A stretch of 64,000 nt of DNA, taken from Adiantum capillus-veneris (lineage: Eukaryota; Streptophyta; Polypodiopsida; Polypodiales; Pteridaceae). Shown here in pieces: positions 1-11,349 of the stretch. The stretch lies in NCBI GenBank assembly GCA_014529385.2, contig CM043968.1, positions 29,041,513 through 29,105,512 on the forward strand, read 5' to 3'. Below the pieces are notes generated by a model. It was not told the DNA's origin, did no database searches, and saw nothing but the letters and a program-made list of their open reading frames with translations. The translations under genes were made by a program, and so were the position numbers. How positions within the stretch are numbered: the first letter of the stretch is position 1; each line of letters starts with the position of its first letter.

Positions 1-27
1 GGCAACGTAAACCTGGGACGCACGTGG

Positions 28-933
28 ATGTTGGCAACCAAATGCACTATTGATTGGGATACTGGTAGTGTCACGACGCGACCACCGAATCTTACCCCTA
101 TCATTCAAGCAAAGTCACCTACGTTGCAAACTCTAGCAAAGTTGAAGGAAAGCCAACATTCACAAGCCAAGGTGGTTAACTCGTCTTTGCCGGCTACCCA
201 TGAACCTAGCACTTCAACAATTGTAGTTGCAGCAAGCAGTAATATTGCAAGTACTCAACCTGCACGACCTAAGAGTACATATCAATGGGTCCCCAAGGCC
301 TTACTTCCAACTACATCAACCCTCCCATCCATTTCAAGAAAAAATTTCCCTGGAGAACCAAGAGCGCGCTCTAGGAGAGTCAAGACCAAATCAGGATGGA
401 TTCCAAAACGACTATTAGAAGCCCAAGGCTAGTATGATGGAAATGAGTAAATTTGGGTACCTAAACGTAAAATGTGTCCTTCCCTATCGACAACAAACCC
501 ATATGAGTCAAACAGTGTAACGCTAAAGCCAATGGCAGACCGTGGGAAGGGAAAGATCACAGAATGCTACACACCTAGTCCAGAGCTAGTTTGGGCTCCA
601 AGGCAAAACCAATTTATTCCACCTAGCTCAGGAAGGGGGGAGTTCCATGAAGCTTCTAGCTCCTCATGTAATACATCCATAGAGGTAAAAGCTTCTACAC
701 AGCCTCCATCTATAGTAGTGGACCTCCATGAAGCTACAAAAGAATCCACACCTCCCAGTGTTCACGAATCACCCGATGAACCACTTCAAGTTCGATCCTG
801 GGAGAGTACCTTACCACCCTTGCAACTTGACGAGGCACCTAGGGTAATAGAAAACTACTGGCAAAAATCCTCACCTATTACCAACTGGAACGATTGGTTT
901 CAAAGGGTGACGAGCTCATTTCAAACGGTATGA
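28..933 (+). pseudogene. 3'-terminal ORF remnant of an LTR retroelement
   Basis: One reading frame runs from ATG 28 to the stop at 933, broken by stops at 430-432 and 448-450. The product is Ser/Thr/Pro-rich and low in complexity. It carries a W-[VI]-P-K motif three times (QWVPKALL, GWIPKRLL, IWVPKRK). I recognise no catalytic domain. The frame ends just before a polypurine tract and an LTR start, so I infer the distal end of a retroelement polyprotein or an extra 3' ORF. W-V-P-K motifs also occur in linker regions of plant copia polyproteins, but I cannot assign the superfamily. The 5' part lies outside the window. Confidence 0.4.
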
Positions 934-940
934 TCTACCC

Positions 941-1160
941 AAGGAAGGGGGGAGTGTTTGCTGACAGTCATCATTCACTTGCTTCCCTCTCAACCTTTCT
1001 CCCTGACCTCTTAATCTCCAATCTTAGGGAATGTATATATAAAGCCTTATACTCACAAAAACAAGATAAGAAAGTAAAAGAGCAAGAGCCATAACACAAA
1101 ATCATAAAAACAAATTATGCACAAGAACACGACCCTTGTAATATTTGCACTCTAACCATC
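941..1160 (+). mobile_element. Polypurine tract plus LTR start (element 1, right end)
   Basis: A purine run at 941-954 is followed directly by TGTTTGCTGACAG at 955, the usual PPT-to-LTR junction. A TATATATAAA box at 1034-1043 would sit in the U3/R region. The 3' end of this LTR is not resolved, so the end coordinate is approximate. Confidence 0.45.
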
Positions 1161-1180
1161 ATCTATTTGCGTGTACAGAT

Positions 1181-1603
1181 ATGGCTAGTACGCTAGAGTC
1201 ATCCACTCCTGCCTTGGGTGAGAGGTACCCTCGTTACTTTTCACAAATATTTCACATGGTCTTTCCAGTGCTTGCATGTGAATGGGATTTGATAGGTACG
1301 CTAGCATGTGAGAGGAATTTTGAGGAGTTAGAATGGCTGGTACGTCTCTTGACCACGTATGATCCATACTTAGTAGAGAGCGTTTCTCCCATTGCACAAG
1401 CCTACCCTTTTGACCAAGATGACTATAGGCGTCTAGTGACCTTCTTAGTAAACATGGGCACCTATGATGAAGAAGAAAATTTACAGGACTACACAGATGG
1501 CACATATGGTCTCATGGATGATGACTTTGTTTATCTCGACGACGAGGATAGGGGTTTAGCCTTAGGGTTTCCCCCCAACCTCTACAATATCCTATTCCCT
1601 TGA
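1181..1603 (+). CDS. Hypothetical acidic protein, 140 aa
   Basis: This intact ORF starts MASTLESSTPALGERYPRYF and ends ...NLYNILFP. The ATG at 1181 was chosen because it follows a pyrimidine/AG acceptor-like stretch. An in-frame non-ATG extension reaches 1145. The protein is rich in Asp/Glu and Tyr, especially its last 50 residues, with no signal peptide, membrane segment or family motif that I recognise. It lies about 225 bp after an LTR start and 150 bp after a TATA-like box, so it may be an accessory ORF of the retroelement or a chance ORF in LTR/leader sequence. I cannot assign a function. Confidence 0.3.
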   Translation: MASTLESSTPALGERYPRYFSQIFHMVFPVLACEWDLIGTLACERNFEELEWLVRLLTTYDPYLVESVSPIAQAYPFDQDDYRRLVTFLVNMGTYDEEENLQDYTDGTYGLMDDDFVYLDDEDRGLALGFPPNLYNILFP

Positions 1604-2877
1604 CTCTCTACGGGGAGTGCAAATAATTAGGTTAGGATTCCTTATGTTTTTTGTTGTGTTCAATAAGTGTTGGTACCTTTTCCCACTAATGTGCCTCCTG
1701 GAGGTATTCCTTTTGTTTCCTAGTGTGTACAGGAGCGTGTTGCTATTGATAGGATTTGGACCTTCATGGAATCTTTATCTCGACTCACTCTTCAAATCAA
1801 GCGCGACCATCGACACAAACAGGTGTTTCTTGTCCATTAGCATTGCCCCTTATCTTTTTTGCATCTATGATTGTCTGCTTTAATTGTGATTGGTAGCCTA
1901 ATATTCACCGCATTTGCTCAGTATCAAACATTTAATTCAATGTAATTTTTTGTCATAATCACTTGTCTAGGTTTAAAAATCAAGCAGTCCGACTAAGCTA
2001 GTTTGACCAAGTTAGGTGTTAGAGATCTTCTCTTAATACCATGGGGAATGTCTTCCTAATAATTAATGGTTACTTAGGTTCTTAATCCGATTTAAGCAAC
2101 ATTGTGTGAAATGTACTAGGGCTTTCTAGTGGGCTTGACCCTATTGACCTTTAGCTTAAGTATTATAAAGGGAGTTTACTAGTGTGATGAGCCTGGGGAG
2201 GTGTATCAGTGCTATATGACCCCTCAAAGTTACAAAATTAAAATGATGAAAATGAACAAACAAAAAATCAAAGTGTCACATTGTAAAATCTTAAGATGGA
2301 AGAGAAATCTCAGCTTGATTGGGTACTTCACTCACATGTATCGCCTATGGTACTAGAGCCCTAGAGGTTCCCAGTATGGGCGCTTTTTCTTGAAAAGCAA
2401 AAAACCCAAGGCATACAAAATAAGCACACACATCAAAATTGAATCACTGTGAAAAGAATTTGGGGGGTCAAAGAAAAAGTAATCAGTCAGGCGATGATTT
2501 CATGAGAAATTCCTTTTATTGTAGCTTAACTACAAGGTCTTCTAGATATAGCCTCTAGTCAGCCCTCGAACATGAATACTTGGCTCTCGCGATTAAACAA
2601 CTTAATTGACCACAGAAAATTAAGAAGCTTACCCATGGTATTAATATTCGATCTCTAATGCCTTTCGACCATCAAATTAGCGACCCCAGACTTGTTTAAT
2701 TTTTTACCTTTACATCTGTTTATGCATTTGATTACATTGCAATTTAATGTTCATTGCTGACAAATTGTTTGAAATTCTTTTACCAATCAATTTGTCTACC
2801 TAAAACTGCATATGCTTTTTAATCACTTATGAGAATGCAATTACTGTGCCAATGTTGTTTGATTTTGCAGTGACTGA
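1604..2877. other. Unassigned AT-rich sequence
   Basis: Apart from an 88-codon ORF at 1617-1883 with no recognisable motif, I see no gene, RNA or repeat signature here. Confidence 0.4.
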
Positions 2878-3200
2878 AAAAGGCTAAGGACATTCATCTC
2901 AAGTGCTCTTCCACCTCGACGAACGAGCTTCAACTCAATAGCTTCCGAGGACGGAATCTACATCAGGAAGGGGGGCATGTTAACCCTCACGGCTCACGGA
3001 CACCCCATCACCTACGACGGACGTGTATTATGTATTTGGTAGAGTCAGGTACCGGGCTTGTCGGACCAATAGGAAAAGGGTAAGAGTGATCGCCGATGAG
3101 AGGCGCACTCTAACTGGGACATTCAAGGGATTAGTTGGCTAAGCATGGGCGCCCAAGTGTGAATGGGGTGAGCTCATATAAAAGCCAACTAAACCTAAAA
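2878..3200 (+). mobile_element. 3' end of a decayed gypsy-like element: PPT and LTR start
   Basis: A short frame reading ASEDGIYIRKGGML ends in a purine/G run (2966-2975), and the LTR start TGTTAACCCTCACGG begins at 2978. This C-terminal peptide followed by a polypurine tract is typical of the pol end of plant Ty3/gypsy elements. A TATAAAAG box lies at 3177-3184. I could not locate the LTR end or a target-site duplication. Confidence 0.45.
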
Positions 3201-3278
3201 TTCATTCATTCTCTCATTTGTGCAATAGAAGAGTGCTCTTGCTCCATCTCCATCTCCATCTTCTTCTTCTTCACCTCC

Positions 3279-3280
<2 letters not shown>

Positions 3281-3355
<75 letters not shown>
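3281..3355. repeat. Compound microsatellite (GT)n(GA)n
   Basis: About 28 bp of GT repeats run directly into about 46 bp of GA repeats. The long periodic ORFs across it on both strands are artefacts of the repeat. Confidence 0.97.
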
Positions 3356-3357
<2 letters not shown>

Positions 3358-3845
3358 TGAGATCGAGCATTGCGACGACGGCACGGCGGCGGCGAAGTGG
3401 TTGAGCGCGGCGAAGCGGCGGCTCCTTCTTCTTCGCGGCGAGGAATCCTCCACGAAGCAAGCGTAGAGCGGTGAGTGACACACCATCGCTTTCTTTGAGC
3501 TTACTAGTTAAGCTAGTTGTGTGCTTGGAGCCGTCTGTGGCTCGCACACAGTGTTAGGCAAGTCCGTTGCTTCGACAGTGTGGCAAGGAGCGCACAGATA
3601 GTTATAGCATGATGTTTCCATATAGGTAATGCACACCATTGCAACCATTTTTCGTTAGCATTTGGCTTTACTAGCAACTTCCATCCTAGGAGTTTACGAG
3701 ATGCAGTTTTCACTAATTTGCAAAGTATTTAGTACATGGTTGACTATATTTTCTTGGAAACTATTAGTCATTGATCACAATGGGTGTAGATGCTTTTGTT
3801 TTCTTTTTATTTGTTTGCTTGGTTTAGTGCTCGCTCGCAGATCAT

Positions 3846-4036
3846 GATTCCTCCATCATTGTACCTTCGTGATAGTGAGGAATAACTGATTTCAAAATGT
3901 ATGGGATGTTGAGCTTTGCAAAAGATATCACAATAGATTCCTCCATCATTGTACCTTCGTGATAGTGAGGAATACTTGAGAGGATAAGTAATTTCAAAAT
4001 GAATGGGATTGAGCTTTGCAAAAGATATCACAACAG
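3846..4036 (+). repeat. Tandem duplication, about 90-bp unit
   Basis: The stretch GATTCCTCCATCATTGTACC and its continuation occur at 3846 and again at 3936. Both copies run through TTTCAAAATG and TTGAGCTTTGCAAAAGATATCACA, and they differ by small indels. There is no coding sense. Confidence 0.85.
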
Positions 4037-4954
4037 ATAAACTATCCTTTCATTCTTATTTCCTTTTGGGAAGGAAATGCACAATGGCATGATCAACTTC
4101 AATTCATACATCAATATGCAAGCATCAACATTTTTCTCAACCTACACTCTCTACAAGTCGTACTTGTTCATCATGTAGTAAATGAATCAATCGCTCTTGA
4201 TCGTGGACCATACAAACACAAGCTTACTGCAAAGAGGCACCAACCATCATAGGCAAGTCCTTATGGTATTGGAAGAACTATAGGACCTAATAATGATAGT
4301 TGATGAATGCGAAATGCTTGATCTTTTCATTACTGATGAGAGTAGGAAAACTAGATGGAGTGAGATAAAGAAGATTGAGCTAATATCAAAACTCTTGAAT
4401 GGCTCTTCTAAAAGTGCTATTAGGTCTCGCTGTAAGTTTCGTAATACATATTGGATGCTGACAAAAGGTGTGTTGGATCATGTTAAGCACCACTTGGCAC
4501 GATCGGTCAGCTCAGAATAGAGGGTGTTTGCATGCACATGTCACATGTTGGATGCATAAAGAAGACATAGAGCAAGTAGCCAATGAATAGCTGCATACAT
4601 CTCTACAGATAAAGGTTCGTTGAATTTCTCAGAAACAAGAAGCTATAGACCCTGTTTCTCAAGAACAATCTTGACAACTATTGAACACCAATGTCGAAAT
4701 GCTCAAGTTTCCAAGCACGGAATTTCACATGAGATCCAACCAAAATCAGAGCCAATCATGCTCAACTCACGTGCCTTATCTCCCAACTTTGCTTATTACA
4801 TTGGGATGCAAATATGAACATTAAAAGAGTGATCAACTTATCACTATTTTACTATCTCTTAGAGTATGCACTAAAGAATATATCATTGGGCTGTCTTGAT
4901 ATAGAAGATGCCAAGCAAACGAAGCACTCTAAATAATAATTTTGAAGTCACGGG
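4037..4954. other. Unassigned spacer upstream of the kinase gene
   Basis: A 75-codon ORF at 4293-4520 (start MIVDECEMLDLF) and a 65-codon ORF at 4620-4817 are present. Neither shows a family motif that I recognise. I see nothing else. Confidence 0.35.
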
Positions 4955-5095
4955 GAGTTGGACTAGCAGTAAAGGTGAGAGGAGCTTTAAGCGCACCCGC
5001 TAAGGTTCAACCTATCTGACATGCGGGTGTGGGTGCGATTCCCGTGAAAGTAGTGATGCTTCGCATCAGACTGCAAAATAAAAAGAAAAATAATA
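4955..5095 (+). repeat. Possible tRNA-derived SINE-like sequence
   Basis: A B-box-like GGTGCGATTCCC lies at about 5031-5042 and an A-box-like TAGCAGTAAAGG at about 4964-4975. An A-rich tail follows. The A-to-B spacing (about 65 bp) is longer than in a tRNA and the match is weak, so this is tentative. Confidence 0.2.
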
Positions 5096-5265
5096 AAAGA
5101 TGATAAATTGAAGGAGAACTTAGAAGCTCAGTTGTGAACTCGCAAGTTAGCCTAACTGTATGGATCATCACTCCAATAATGTGAAGCCGGTCATTGCAAG
5201 CGTCCTCCTCCTTCAAACGCAACGGCGCACGCACCCTCTCTTGCACAACCCACACAGAATCTGGG

Positions 5266-7500
5266 ATGGCAAGCTGGAGCATTCACGACAATAAGGAGTT
5301 AACAGTCAAATACCAGATCTTAGGTCACATAGGTTCTGGTTCTTACGCAGACGTCTACAGAGCGCATCGTAAAGCAGATGGACTGGAGGTTGCCCTGAAG
5401 GAGGTACACGATTACCAGAGTGCCTGCAGAGAGATCGACGCTCTCAGTAACCTGGTTGGACATCCCCATGTAGTGCAGCTTCTTGAATACCTCTGGCTTT
5501 CAGAAGATTCAGTAGTTCTTGTGCTTGAGTTCCTACTCTCAGACTTGTCAGCTGTCATCAATCAGCGGAGAAAAGAGCAGCACCCTGCTGCTCCTGATGT
5601 GATGGGAATTTATTCTTATGCAGGAAATACCGGTCCTGGTATGGCTGACATAGATACAAGCTTTTTCCATACAGATTCAATTGAAGCAAGGTCTGAGATA
5701 TGGGCGGCAGCTGCCCCAAGTGAGTTTGGCTTTGAACCAGGAATGCAGGGTGTCACTGGTTCTTTCTGCTTTGAAACTGGGTCACAAAGCATAACCCATG
5801 ATGCTCATGACCTGTGCCATTCTGATGTGGCTTGTTCAGAGACGAGGGTGCAACGTGAGGAAGTCAGAAATCTGGCCAATTCTCATCATGTAAGAGTGAT
5901 CCCCAATGCACAGGATCTTACGATGGATACACGTGACATGGCAGGCAGTCCAAACAACAAGTTTGAACATCTGACTGAGAGGAAGCAACAAGACACTCTG
6001 GAAGAGGCAGAAGTGAAAGGTTGGATGATCCAGATTTTGAAGGGAGTTGCCTCATGCCACTCAGAAGGTTTCCTGCATCGGGACCTTAAGCCATCCAACA
6101 TGCTCATCTCTCCATCAGGGATCCTGAAGATTGCCGATTTTGGGCAAGCTCGTGCTCTTGGGCCTCAGGGCAAGGTATCCACTTTGCCAGTTGTTAACTA
6201 TTGCGACATTGCTAGTCAGCCAAAGCAAGCTCCTGATCAAAGAGAACCACTCAATCAAAGAGAGCAAGGTAGGATTGCGTCCTTGGTGGCTACCTTTCAC
6301 AAGGAAACTGTGGAGAGAAGGATGGATGTTGAGGAAGCAGAAACACCATCACCATTTATCGTCAAAGGCATAGCAGAGTTGCAAAGTGAGAGCAGGGTTT
6401 CCAATACCATTTGTCTATTAATGTGGATAACCGACTAGGTGTCTTTCTCTTTGTAGCGTCTTCTTTAGATGTCTGTTATTGTAATTTTGTGGAGTTTTGG
6501 GTCTTGCTTGAAGCTTTCTTTATTGTTTTATCAGAGGGTTTGCACTAATGTTCTTTTTTGGTTTTTAGGTCAGGAAAGTGCATTACGTGTACTTCACAAT
6601 ACAGAGTTGTTACCAGATTCAGAGCTTTCAAAATCCAGATGTGTGACAGATGGTGAGGTCATCGCAAAGCAAGTCCTCTACTGTGATAAGGGGACTGAAT
6701 TTGCATCTGAGCATCAAGCAGATAGTTTGGAAATTAGTGGAAAATCTGAACATCTGCATCCTGCAATTGATGACAAGAATGCTTTGTCTCAGTATTACAG
6801 TGATGAAGATGGGGGGTTCCAATCAGGAGAAGAAAATGAGGCTTTACAGCAAGTTTGGGTGGGCTCTGATATTGAAAAAAACTGGACAAGCGATGACCTT
6901 ACTAGGTTCAAGTGGAATTTGGGAGGGAATAACACAGATACTGTTGATCAAGTAGTCTCAGACTGTGGTGTAGAATCTGGTAGTGAAGCTGGGTTTTACA
7001 AGGAAGAAGTGGCCTCGGAATATACAGGCTGTGTAGGGACACGATGGTACAGGGCACCAGAGCTGTTGTATGGGGCAACAACTTATGGGATGGGAGTTGA
7101 TATGTGGGCAGTTGGTTGCTTGTTTGGCGAGCTGCTTTCGGGCAAGCCCGTTTTTCCAGGCTGTTCCGACATAGACCAACTTAGCAGGATTGTGCGTGTA
7201 TTGGGCAATCCCAACGAGGAATGCTGGGCTGGTGTCAGCAATTTACCTGATTATGGCAAGATATTATTTGCTGAAGACAGAAGTGGTTATTCTTTAAGGC
7301 AGCACATAAAAGAAGGCTCTGAAGAAGCACATGATTTGTTGAGCAAGCTCATCACTTACAATCCCGAGTTGCGTCTGTCTGCTGCAGATGCCTTAAAGCA
7401 TCCTTATTTTCAAGTTGAACCCCATCCAATGGCTGCTAGCAAGCTAAGGGTTCCTTCTCCTGGTGTATTTGTCGATGATGATTCTATGCTTAGCTTCTGA
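5266..7500 (+). CDS. CDKF;1: CDKF;1-like CDK-activating protein kinase
   Basis: The two exons (5266-6385 and 6569-7500) join in phase to give 683 codons. The product is a Ser/Thr kinase of the plant CDKF class. In the family, these enzymes phosphorylate the T-loop of CDKD kinases and so activate other CDKs. Visible motifs are the glycine loop GSGSYADVYR (about residues 23-32), Lys45 in VALKE, Glu56 of helix C, HRDLKPSNML (271-280), DFGQARALG (291-299), T-loop Thr531 in CVGTRWYRAPE, and the GMGVDMWAVG helix F. As in Arabidopsis CDKF;1, the T-loop is interrupted by a long acidic insert, here about 230 residues between DFG and GTRW. Another insert of about 150 residues precedes VKGWMIQIL. The length is well above the roughly 480 residues of the Arabidopsis protein. 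An in-frame ATG at 5194 is possible, but MASWSIH matches the family N-terminus better. Confidence 0.92.
6386..6568 (+). other. Intron of the CDKF;1-like gene
   Basis: The donor GTGAG at 6386 follows CAAA, and the acceptor TTTTTGGTTTTTAG ends at 6568. Removing 183 bp joins an exon ending on codon position 1 to one starting on position 2, which restores one frame. The intron lies inside the T-loop insertion. Confidence 0.88.
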
Positions 7501-8220
7501 GTCGAAGGGACTAGTGCTTAAATAGTATAAGCTGGAGTGTCTTGTCCTTTGATATCGGAGTTTTGCAATGCTATTTGCTTCTGATTTCAGGCCTGAGGAA
7601 TTCAAGTATTAGACCGTAAGGCCCAGTCCCTCCTGTAATGATGTTACTATTCAAATGGTGTGCTCGGTTGGTTGCTGGATAAATCATCCATGGAATGGCA
7701 CATCAAAGGTGGAGACAGTGGACTGTTTAAGCTTGATCTAGCAGACGCAAGGAGTACAAGGTGAGGTGCTCATCTCCATTAAGTCTGTTATGAGATGTTG
7801 GTAAATCCTTTGAGGGAAGTGGGTCTGTCTCACCTGCATATGCCCAAAATTGATAATTATATATTCAAATTGACCACAACATTTGAAGTATTCAAAGGAA
7901 TAACTGTTTGCTTCAGCAATTAGGTTTTTCGTCTATTGAGCTCATATTGCATCTGGGTGTTAATAAATGGAACAAAGAATATTATCAGTCGGTCATTTGT
8001 TTGCACTGAGCGTTTATGGGTCCTGGCCAGATGTAATGAAATTAACTTGTGTGGTGATTGCTTAATGACCTTTCAATCTGAGTATCTAACAATGTTGGAA
8101 CATGGGTGCCAGAGAAAATATGTTGCTCGCTTTTTTGTGACTTGTAATCCCCGTTTTGTCTTTGTTTCGAAGATCAACTGCTTGGTAGAGAAGGTTTTCT
8201 AATTTGGGGTGCAGAAAGTG
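7501..8220 (+). other. Probable 3' untranslated region of the kinase gene
   Basis: AT-rich sequence follows the TGA at 7498-7500, with AATAAA-like signals such as AATAAATGG near 7962. There is no supportable ORF, and the exact polyadenylation site is not visible. Confidence 0.4.
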
Positions 8221-8444
8221 ATTCTTCTGTAGGTGCCCTATAGGTACTTAAAAGGTTTGCTTTACTCATTGCTGCTCTTTTAATCACCCTTTTTGCCTTT
8301 ACATTGGAGAGGCAAATACCCAATTCAGAAAGGCTATGCTATTTTGGTTACTAAAAATGAGCTTCCTTAATGATCATGAGGTGCAGCATATGGACTCGGA
8401 GGCCAAGTGAATGGTGAATGGTTATACTTGAAACCCATACACTT

Positions 8445-8483
<39 letters not shown>

Positions 8484-10444
8484 TAACATTTTCCTTTGCT
8501 AAGAGATGAACTTACCCATCCTTTGGCTCCCGAGCCATGTTTCTCCAAAGTGACTATTGATTTGAAGCCCATTAAATGGAGATGCAAAAGTGAGTGTAGT
8601 AGATGCTGTCAGCTTGAAGACAATGCTAGCAGACGTGTTCATATTCGTAACATACTTGGCTTGTACGCAAGAAGGCACCTCTTTTAAGTATCATCTTCAA
8701 CTGATGTTAAACTTGAGAGTTGATCCTCATTCCATGTCTTGTTTTGAAAAGGTTAGATTGTTTTTCTTTTCGATCCAATGAATGGATGTAGGTCAAAGTT
8801 GAGTAGCTAGAATGAACATCAATGTGAAGACGAAAGTTTTAATCAGGCCCGAAAATCGCCATGCATCACAGGCTTTAAAGCTGGAATGATTTATGTGGAC
8901 AACCACATGGCTAAAGGGGCTCTCAAGTTTGTGTGTCAGAATAGAGGGTCTTTTATAACCAAATTAGGTCTCGAACCTATTTGTGATCTTGGCCCAAAGG
9001 ACGGTTTATGCAAATTTAGCCACTGCACTACCAAAATGTAAAAATTTTGTGAGAGAGCTTCTGAACTTGAATTAGATTCAAAGGTGTGAAGTATGCTCGA
9101 ATGCCCTTTGGCACGACTTGGTATAACAAAAACAAGTAGCTCTTTATCATCACTAGTAACGTTGGTCGCCTTCGGCGGCCTCTCTCTCTCTCTCTCTCTT
9201 TTTATCGCGCACTGGGGCTTCTCTCAATTTTGGAGTTTAGCCTTCATTTCGTAGATTTCGACACGTGTAAAGGGCTACCCCTTTCGCCATATTATGTTAG
9301 TTTAGATATCTAGAAAATCTGAATGATGTTTTGAAACATGTCGACCTCTAGCTTAGCACTAAGCCTTGACTATAAAAATCCAAACCACAAACATGTTGAC
9401 TTATAACTTAGCACTAATCCTTAGCTATAGCAATCTTGTTGAATATCACTATATGCCGATAAGAACTTGCAATTATCCTTTCAAAGCTCCATCAAAGTGC
9501 AGCAATAGTATCAATGTGCATCTTATGTGCTCATGGTCCATCCGAGTACATTGCACCCTGTGCTTGATACCACTCCATATTAAGTACCTAGTATTCATCA
9601 ATTCTGCTTCAATACGAGATAATTACATGGTTGTAATGAATGCTATCTCAACATTCATTTTTTTAAAATCGTCAATCATATTCCTCAGTTGCTCTTGTGA
9701 CTTGCTGCAAAGCAAGGTTCTATTGGACGCGACACACTCAACACTCGTAGAAAAAGTTTGTAGCTTTCGTGCCATATCTACCTTTATTTGAGTAAGCCAT
9801 TTTGGTAGCATTGCTTCATATTGTATCTTTTTGGTTTCTTTTTCCTTGCTTCCCACAAGCTGTTTCCTTAATTCCTTTCCTCAGCATAAATTTCTCTTTC
9901 CTTAAAACCTTTCTTCAACATAAAACAGAGGGCTACCTCTTTCTTGAAATGTTAGGGCTATATAAGAGTTCCAATTGTTGAACTATCTGGCACAAGGTTG
10001 CTTAGAGTAGCCCTAGCTCTTGCCGTTCTCGCAAATCTCTTTGAGGTCTCTTGGGATTGTTCCTATGATGTTAAAATTTCTCGTCTCCTTCTTCTCTAAC
10101 ATGAAGGCCCAATTTACCTTCATTCAGCTCCTTTACAACATTTTTAAAGCAGTAGTTTTTTGCTAGCAATAATGTTGCTAGTACATTTGGTGACTTCTCT
10201 GTATCATTTTCATGTTTAATTTATTCCTACTTTTACCAAAAATAACACATTTCCAAGGTATCACTTCATCCGTTCCCTCATATCTGAGGTCCAGAGTTTC
10301 TTTACTCTTATGTGTTGGATAGGGGATTTGCCAAGTTGGCTTTAGCCTCTCCTTCATTGGATAGCCTAAATACATACAAAATTAGTTATACAGTGAATTA
10401 GATCAGTGGGGCTACTTTTGCCTCACATTTTTTTAAAGAAATAG
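8221..10444. other. Intergenic sequence with a (CA)n tract
   Basis: A pure (AC)n microsatellite spans 8446-8481 and a short CT tract lies near 9180-9200. A minus-strand frame at 9623-9856 (GSKEKETKKIQYEAMLPK start) is coiled-coil-like, but I cannot link it to a family. Otherwise I see nothing. Confidence 0.5.
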
Positions 10445-10582
10445 AACTACTAGGCAACCAATTTCTTCTCTATCTGAAATACCCATGGCAGCTTTGCATA
10501 TCACAATCAAACGCAAAAATTCAAACTACTAGGCAACCAATTTCTTCTCTATCTGAAATACCCATGGCAGCTTTGCATATCA
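10445..10582 (+). repeat. Direct repeat, 79-bp period
   Basis: AACTACTAGGCAACCAATTT through ATGGCAGCTTTGCATATCA (about 58 bp) occurs at 10445 and, nearly identically, at 10524, separated by about 20 bp. Confidence 0.9.
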
Positions 10583-11189
10583 AATCCAAATTCAAAAAGA
10601 TTTGAGATATAGCTTGTGGACATCGAGTGCAACAAGTCCCCATAGATCAGGTCCATATGTGGTTGAACATGGTTTGCGATCCATGTACCCCAACCTCAGA
10701 ATTTGCTAAAAATTGGTACAAAGATTGTGCATGACCTTGTCTAGCTACTGTCAAGATTTTAAGTAAACATTTGACAAAGGAACATGAATCGTGATCCATG
10801 TACCTCTTCATAATGGGGATATCTGAGTTGATGAGCTTGTAGACATACTTGAGTACATATCAAATCTCAAGTTTGAGCAAAAAGTACCCTTGAGAGATAA
10901 AGATACAAGCCAAAGTTCCTATGTCGTGGTTCTAAGACTGTTTTGAGTGCTGTTTCAAGTGCAGTTTACCAATATTGCTCTAACTTTTGATACACAACTC
11001 CAAATTGAGTCAGGTATAGCCAAGAAGAAATCTTGCAAGCAATAGGACGCACAATAGGAAAAAAATGCAAAAAGTTGATAAAAGTGCAAAACATTAGAAA
11101 CCAGTCAAAATCGCAAGGCAGTCACAAAAAATTGCTTTTGACTGTGACAAAAAGTTGTTCAATTCCAAAACAAAGTTTGAAAGTAGACT
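10583..11189. other. Unassigned sequence
   Basis: I see no gene or repeat signature here. Confidence 0.4.
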
Positions 11190-11349
11190 ACTGACAACCT
11201 CAAAGAGTCTCTGTGCTCCATTCGAATCACTTCCCTGAGTATTGACATTAGGTTAGTGTCAGACAACTATGCTACAGACATCCGTCGTGGCAACTCGCTA
11301 ACAAGGAAGTGACTTGAATGGGACACGGAGACTCTTTGAGGTTGTCAGT
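11190..11349. repeat. Imperfect inverted repeat (hairpin), arms about 47 bp
   Basis: The left arm (11190-11235, starting ACTGACAACCTCAAAGAGTC) is the reverse complement, with a few mismatches, of the right arm (11303-11349, ending CTTTGAGGTTGTCAGT). The spacer is about 67 bp. It may be a foldback or MITE-like insertion. No flanking duplication was identified. Confidence 0.8.
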
